NCBI GenBank assembly: GCA_001275005.1
Contig: JWZX01000138.1
Span: 1-10,678, forward strand
DNA: 10,678 nt
Source: Chrysochromulina tobinii
Taxonomy: Eukaryota > Haptophyta > Prymnesiales > Chrysochromulinaceae
Direction of reading: 5' to 3'
Shown here: in pieces, positions 9,304 to 10,678 of the stretch
Layout of the letters: each line of letters opens with the position of its first letter
Position numbering within the stretch: position 1 is the first letter of the stretch
Notes under the pieces: generated by a model
Databases searched by the model: none
What the model saw: only the letters and a program-made list of their open reading frames with translations
What the model was told of the DNA's origin: nothing
Program-made: the position numbers and the translations under genes

Positions 9304-9834
9304 GTGCGAAGCCAGCTGTTGCTCGTGCACTGTCGTTTGAAGCATGCATTCCGTCTGCGGCCCAATGGCCACGTGGGATACAATTTGGCGCAGTGCGAGC
9401 TCTTCTGCTGCCTTGCCCGGCTCGATCTTCTGTAGCACCTTGCCTTGCCAGTCGCGTGCACTCACGAGCTTTGAGGGCTCATGCGCCCCATGGTTGGCAT
9501 GGCTTCGGGCAGCTACAAGCCGACGAGCTATCGATTGCAGCGCCATCCCCGCAATCATGTCCGCGCCAGCATGAAGATGCTGTGCCACATGATCAACCTC
9601 CTTCCGTGCTGCAATGCAGGTATTCAGATGCCGTGTTCGAGTGTTAAGTCTTGGCAGCTTCTGACTTGAAAGAGTCGATTTGCTGGCAGCCGTGAAAACC
9701 AGTGAGCCAACAATAGCGTTCCTCAGGTCCATTGAGCTCGATACGTACGGAAGCGCCACGCCGAGCACGATCGTAATGTCACCACCACACTGCGCGGTGC
9801 GTAGTGCAGCATAACTCTCCACTGTGATCGTCAT
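3775..9834 (-). CDS. Kinesin-like protein with polyQ tract, IQ motifs, RNA-ligase-1-like pseudo-domain and C-terminal motor domain
   Basis: This single ORF of 2019 residues starts at the first ATG after an in-frame TGA (9856-9858). Order of parts: pure Q run 180-207; IQ-type motifs starting near 280, 328, 381, 404, 493, 530, 606 and 642, where the second is a perfect IQxxxRGxxxR (predicted calmodulin or light-chain binding); weak LRR-like stretch 808-865; T4 Rnl1-like module about 880-1145; possible SEA-like module about 1187-1310; helical region to about 1500; kinesin motor 1500-1860; charged tail ending in a short Q tract. The motor has the P-loop GAAGTGKT (1593-1600) and FIEIYGDECFDLL, but switch I SSRSH is replaced by DSQTH (1727-1731) and switch II DLAGSE by DIASGD (1763-1768). 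Homology to kinesins is clear. ATP hydrolysis and motility are doubtful, so it may be a nucleotide-binding scaffold on microtubules. No intron is needed. Its partners are unknown. Confidence 0.85.
3778..3804 (-). repeat. Short interrupted CAG tract at the C-terminus
   Basis: The last codons before the stop form six Gln codons, one His and two Gln; most are CAG, with one CAA. It is a second, shorter glutamine run in the same protein, at the opposite end from the long one. Confidence 0.9.
4255..5337 (-). other. Divergent kinesin motor domain (residues about 1500-1860)
   Basis: The domain begins with RTFVRLRP (beta-1) and continues with a Q-x-VY segment before the P-loop GAAGTGKTYTLYG, then SFIEIYGDECFDLL. 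The late motifs are LAVLGACV (for the SLxxLGxVI helix), VPWSEATLACLLRE (where kinesins have PYRDSKLTRLL, part of the microtubule contact) and GTLATLQFV (for ETLSTLRFA). The order and spacing fit the whole domain. Hydrolysis and microtubule motifs have drifted far while the ATP-binding loop remains. Its place near the C-terminus resembles kinesin-14, but with about 160 residues after the motor the group cannot be assigned. Confidence 0.85.
6400..7197 (-). other. T4 RNA ligase 1-like nucleotidyltransferase pseudo-domain (residues about 880-1145)
   Basis: The motif series of the Rnl1-type RNA ligases can be followed in order. MRGLIID (914-920) with RPLHHFWALGE (929-939) matches the RG...RPxxKFFNxxE segment. 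GPLQGE (962-967) stands where the KxDGS motif I should be. ATRAG (981-985) matches the TKG/TRG element. PVFVWQE (1018-1024) and ELILIALRH (1039-1047) match the motif III region. ADGVVI (1118-1123) matches motif IV and AKLDLLH (1133-1139) motif V. The distance from RG to motif I (48 residues) is close to that in T4 Rnl1. The adenylated lysine is proline 963, the KFF lysine is histidine 933, and motif V has lost its second lysine, so ligase activity is very unlikely. Homology is inferred by eye and needs a profile search. Confidence 0.65.
9214..9297 (-). repeat. Uninterrupted (CAG)28 polyglutamine microsatellite
   Basis: Twenty-eight identical CTG triplets on the plus strand (CAG on the coding strand) encode Gln 180-207 of the kinesin-like protein. 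No CAA interrupts the run, so it should be unstable in length. The tract lies in a poorly conserved region before the first IQ motif. Leucine- and alanine-rich plus-strand frames across it are shadows. Confidence 0.97.
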
Positions 9835-9844
9835 AACTGGAGAT

Positions 9845-9865
9845 TTATGGATAACTCATCCATAA
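9845..9865. promoter_or_regulatory. Palindrome 11 bp upstream of the kinesin-like start codon
   Basis: TTATGGAT (9845-9852) and ATCCATAA (9858-9865) are perfect 8-bp inverted arms around a 5-bp spacer. The element would form a weak AT-rich hairpin in the 5' UTR or a dyad protein-binding site. Its closeness to the ATG makes a role in initiation or translation control conceivable. No known motif name was recognised. Confidence 0.4.
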
Positions 9866-10040
9866 CTTGGGAAAAATGTAGTTGCCGGAAAACACCGAAC
9901 ATTGAAGAGATTGCTTTTCAACAAAGCATTCCCTTTACACCACCAGAGTCGGCCTCGTGGCTGCACACCTCGAAACGACCTTTCGAGACCACACGCACTC
10001 GACGAGCACACTGTGTGCCTATCTGAAGCTCCAGAGAGCT

Positions 10041-10131
10041 CAGCAGAGGCACTCAGAGGGCACTCAGAAGCAATCAGAGGCAATCAGAGGTCAATCAGTG
10101 GTCAATCAGTGGCAATCAATGACAAACAGTG
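10041..10131. repeat. Array of about nine 10-11-bp degenerate tandem repeats
   Basis: Units resemble CAATCAGAGG with variants CACTCAGAGG, TCAATCAGTGG and CAATCAATGA. Two adjacent units are identical (10071-10090), as are the next two (10091-10112). The period is close to one DNA helical turn, so a protein bound to each copy would sit on one face. The array ends about 207 bp upstream of the kinesin-like ATG. It may be a regulatory array or simple slippage. Confidence 0.8.
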
Positions 10132-10144
10132 CGATCGAGCTGGC

Positions 10145-10366
10145 TCACGACGACGCGGCGGCGAGCTTCTTGGAGATGGTGAGAGAGTTGGGCGGCACCG
10201 CATCTAGGAGAGCCCGGAGCTCGGCGAAGTGGATGCGGGCCACCGGCGTCGAAAGGGCCGCCTTCACCCTCTGAAGGATGCTGTGGTCGACGGACTCCGA
10301 CGAGCCTGCCGACGCACCGCCGCCGCCGCCGCCGCCACGCGCGTGCGTGTCTCGTGCCAAGCTCAT
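10145..10366 (-). CDS. Possible small protein, or last exon of a partial gene
   Basis: From the ATG at 10366 this frame gives 73 residues: MSLARDTHAR, a seven-Gly run, then a Ser/Glu linker and a helical-looking part (HSILQRVKAALSTPVARIHF, then ELRALLDAVPPNSLTISKKL). The frame stays open upstream to about 10531, so it could be the 3' exon of a larger gene whose first exon lies to the right. A CTGCAG|GG site near 10417 could act as an acceptor. No family was recognised. It has the same orientation as the kinesin-like gene, 310 bp upstream of it. The opposite strand also has an open frame here, which lowers confidence. Confidence 0.35.
   Translation of the reverse strand: MSLARDTHARGGGGGGGASAGSSESVDHSILQRVKAALSTPVARIHFAELRALLDAVPPNSLTISKKLAAASS
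10317..10336. repeat. (CCG)6 microsatellite
   Basis: Six CCG triplets plus CC. Read on the minus strand it encodes the Gly run of the small predicted protein. Confidence 0.9.
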
Positions 10367-10678
10367 TTCCCTTATCCAGTTTGTCGAGGCGGCTCGATCC
10401 AGCATGTCCCAGTCCCTGCAGGGCTTGTGTCGAGTGCAAATTTGCGTTCCCTGATGGGGGCGCGCCTTCGGGCGCGTCTGTGTGAACAGGTTCGACGCCG
10501 CCGTCGTCTCCACCGCCGCCGTGCTCGCCATCGTCCCCCTCTACGCTGCTGCCGCCGCCGCCTCCACCTCTGCCGCCGCTGTCGCCGCCTCCATCACCGC
10601 CATCGTCGATCGCCACCTCCACCGCCGCCATTTGAGATGCCGACGCACACGTCGACCTCGCCGACGACCTCGCCGGCG
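10367..10678 (-). other. Gly/Asp-rich open region running off the window edge
   Basis: A minus-strand frame open from the right edge, with an ATG at 10631, begins MAAVEVAIDDGG and is rich in Gly, Asp and Ser from GGC/GGT/GAT triplets. After about 10480 it turns to other composition, and at its left end it becomes Arg-rich and implausible. This could be a first exon joined by splicing to the 10145-10366 frame, or only trinucleotide-rich non-coding DNA. Gene ends cannot be set because the region is cut by the window. Confidence 0.3.
10459..10478 (+). other. Stable hairpin with C(UUCG)G tetraloop
   Basis: CGCGCC (10461-10466) and GGCGCG (10471-10476) form a perfect stem closed by C-G around TTCG, extended by a G-U and a G-C pair. 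As plus-strand RNA this is a classic very stable tetraloop. On the minus strand the loop is CGAA. It lies inside the uncertain gene region, so it may belong to an intron, a UTR or an unrecognised RNA. Confidence 0.5.

Larger units (their letters stand above)
9835..10144. other. Upstream region of the kinesin-like gene
   Basis: This is the likely promoter and 5' UTR of the minus-strand kinesin-like gene, and also the 3' side of the possible gene starting at 10366. It is less GC-rich near the start codon. It holds a palindrome (9845-9865) and an array of 10-11-bp repeats (10041-10131). A plus-strand open frame crosses it (9957-10274), but it runs through the repeats and resembles nothing known. 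Confidence 0.5.

Noticed and set aside
9118-9435. Leucine-run plus-strand frame resembling a membrane segment
   Set aside because: The leucines are only the CTG triplets of the polyQ repeat read on the opposite strand.
8685-9647. Plus-strand frame of 320 codons with a long alanine run
   Set aside because: It is the antisense shadow of the IQ and polyglutamine region; the Ala run is the CTG repeat read in another phase.
9957-10274. Plus-strand frame of 105 codons upstream of the kinesin-like gene
   Set aside because: It runs through the short tandem repeats and matches no family. It cannot be fully excluded, but the minus-strand frame there looks more protein-like.

Overview
This window comes from a GC-rich unicellular eukaryote, probably an alga or another protist. 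Three things suggest this: the two main genes encode eukaryote-only machinery (a Rab-GAP-type TBC protein and a kinesin-like protein), one gene contains a clear GT-AG intron, and there is no sign of operons or ribosome binding sites. A long intron-poor ORF, trinucleotide repeats and what looks like a SEA-like module fit haptophyte or stramenopile-like genomes. The lineage cannot be fixed from this sequence alone.

Layout. Bases 1-552 are non-coding upstream DNA with small inverted and tandem repeats. Bases 553-2759 (+) are a two-exon gene for a 679-residue TBC protein with both catalytic fingers intact and a degenerate EF-hand-like C-terminus; its 167-nt intron (1243-1409) falls inside the TBC domain. 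Bases 2760-3774 are the intergenic region between two convergent genes, with only short repeats and hairpins. Bases 3775-9834 (-) are one uninterrupted 2019-codon ORF. Bases 9835-10144 are its upstream region, with a palindrome just before the ATG and an array of about nine 10-11-bp repeats. Bases 10145-10678 hold a possible further minus-strand gene (Gly/Asp-rich, partial, uncertain).

The main interest is the 2019-residue protein. In order it carries a 28-residue polyglutamine tract, about eight IQ (calmodulin-binding) motifs, a weak leucine-rich-repeat-like stretch, a module that follows the nucleotidyltransferase motifs of T4 RNA ligase 1 but lacks the catalytic lysine, a possible SEA-like module, and a C-terminal kinesin motor domain. 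The motor keeps its P-loop but has strongly altered switch I, switch II and microtubule-contact motifs. It therefore looks like two degenerate nucleotide-binding domains, a pseudo-RNA-ligase and a divergent kinesin, joined to a calmodulin-binding platform. I know of no described protein with this architecture.

The TBC protein (membrane traffic) and the kinesin-like protein (cytoskeleton) are convergent neighbours. Nothing in the sequence shows that they act together.
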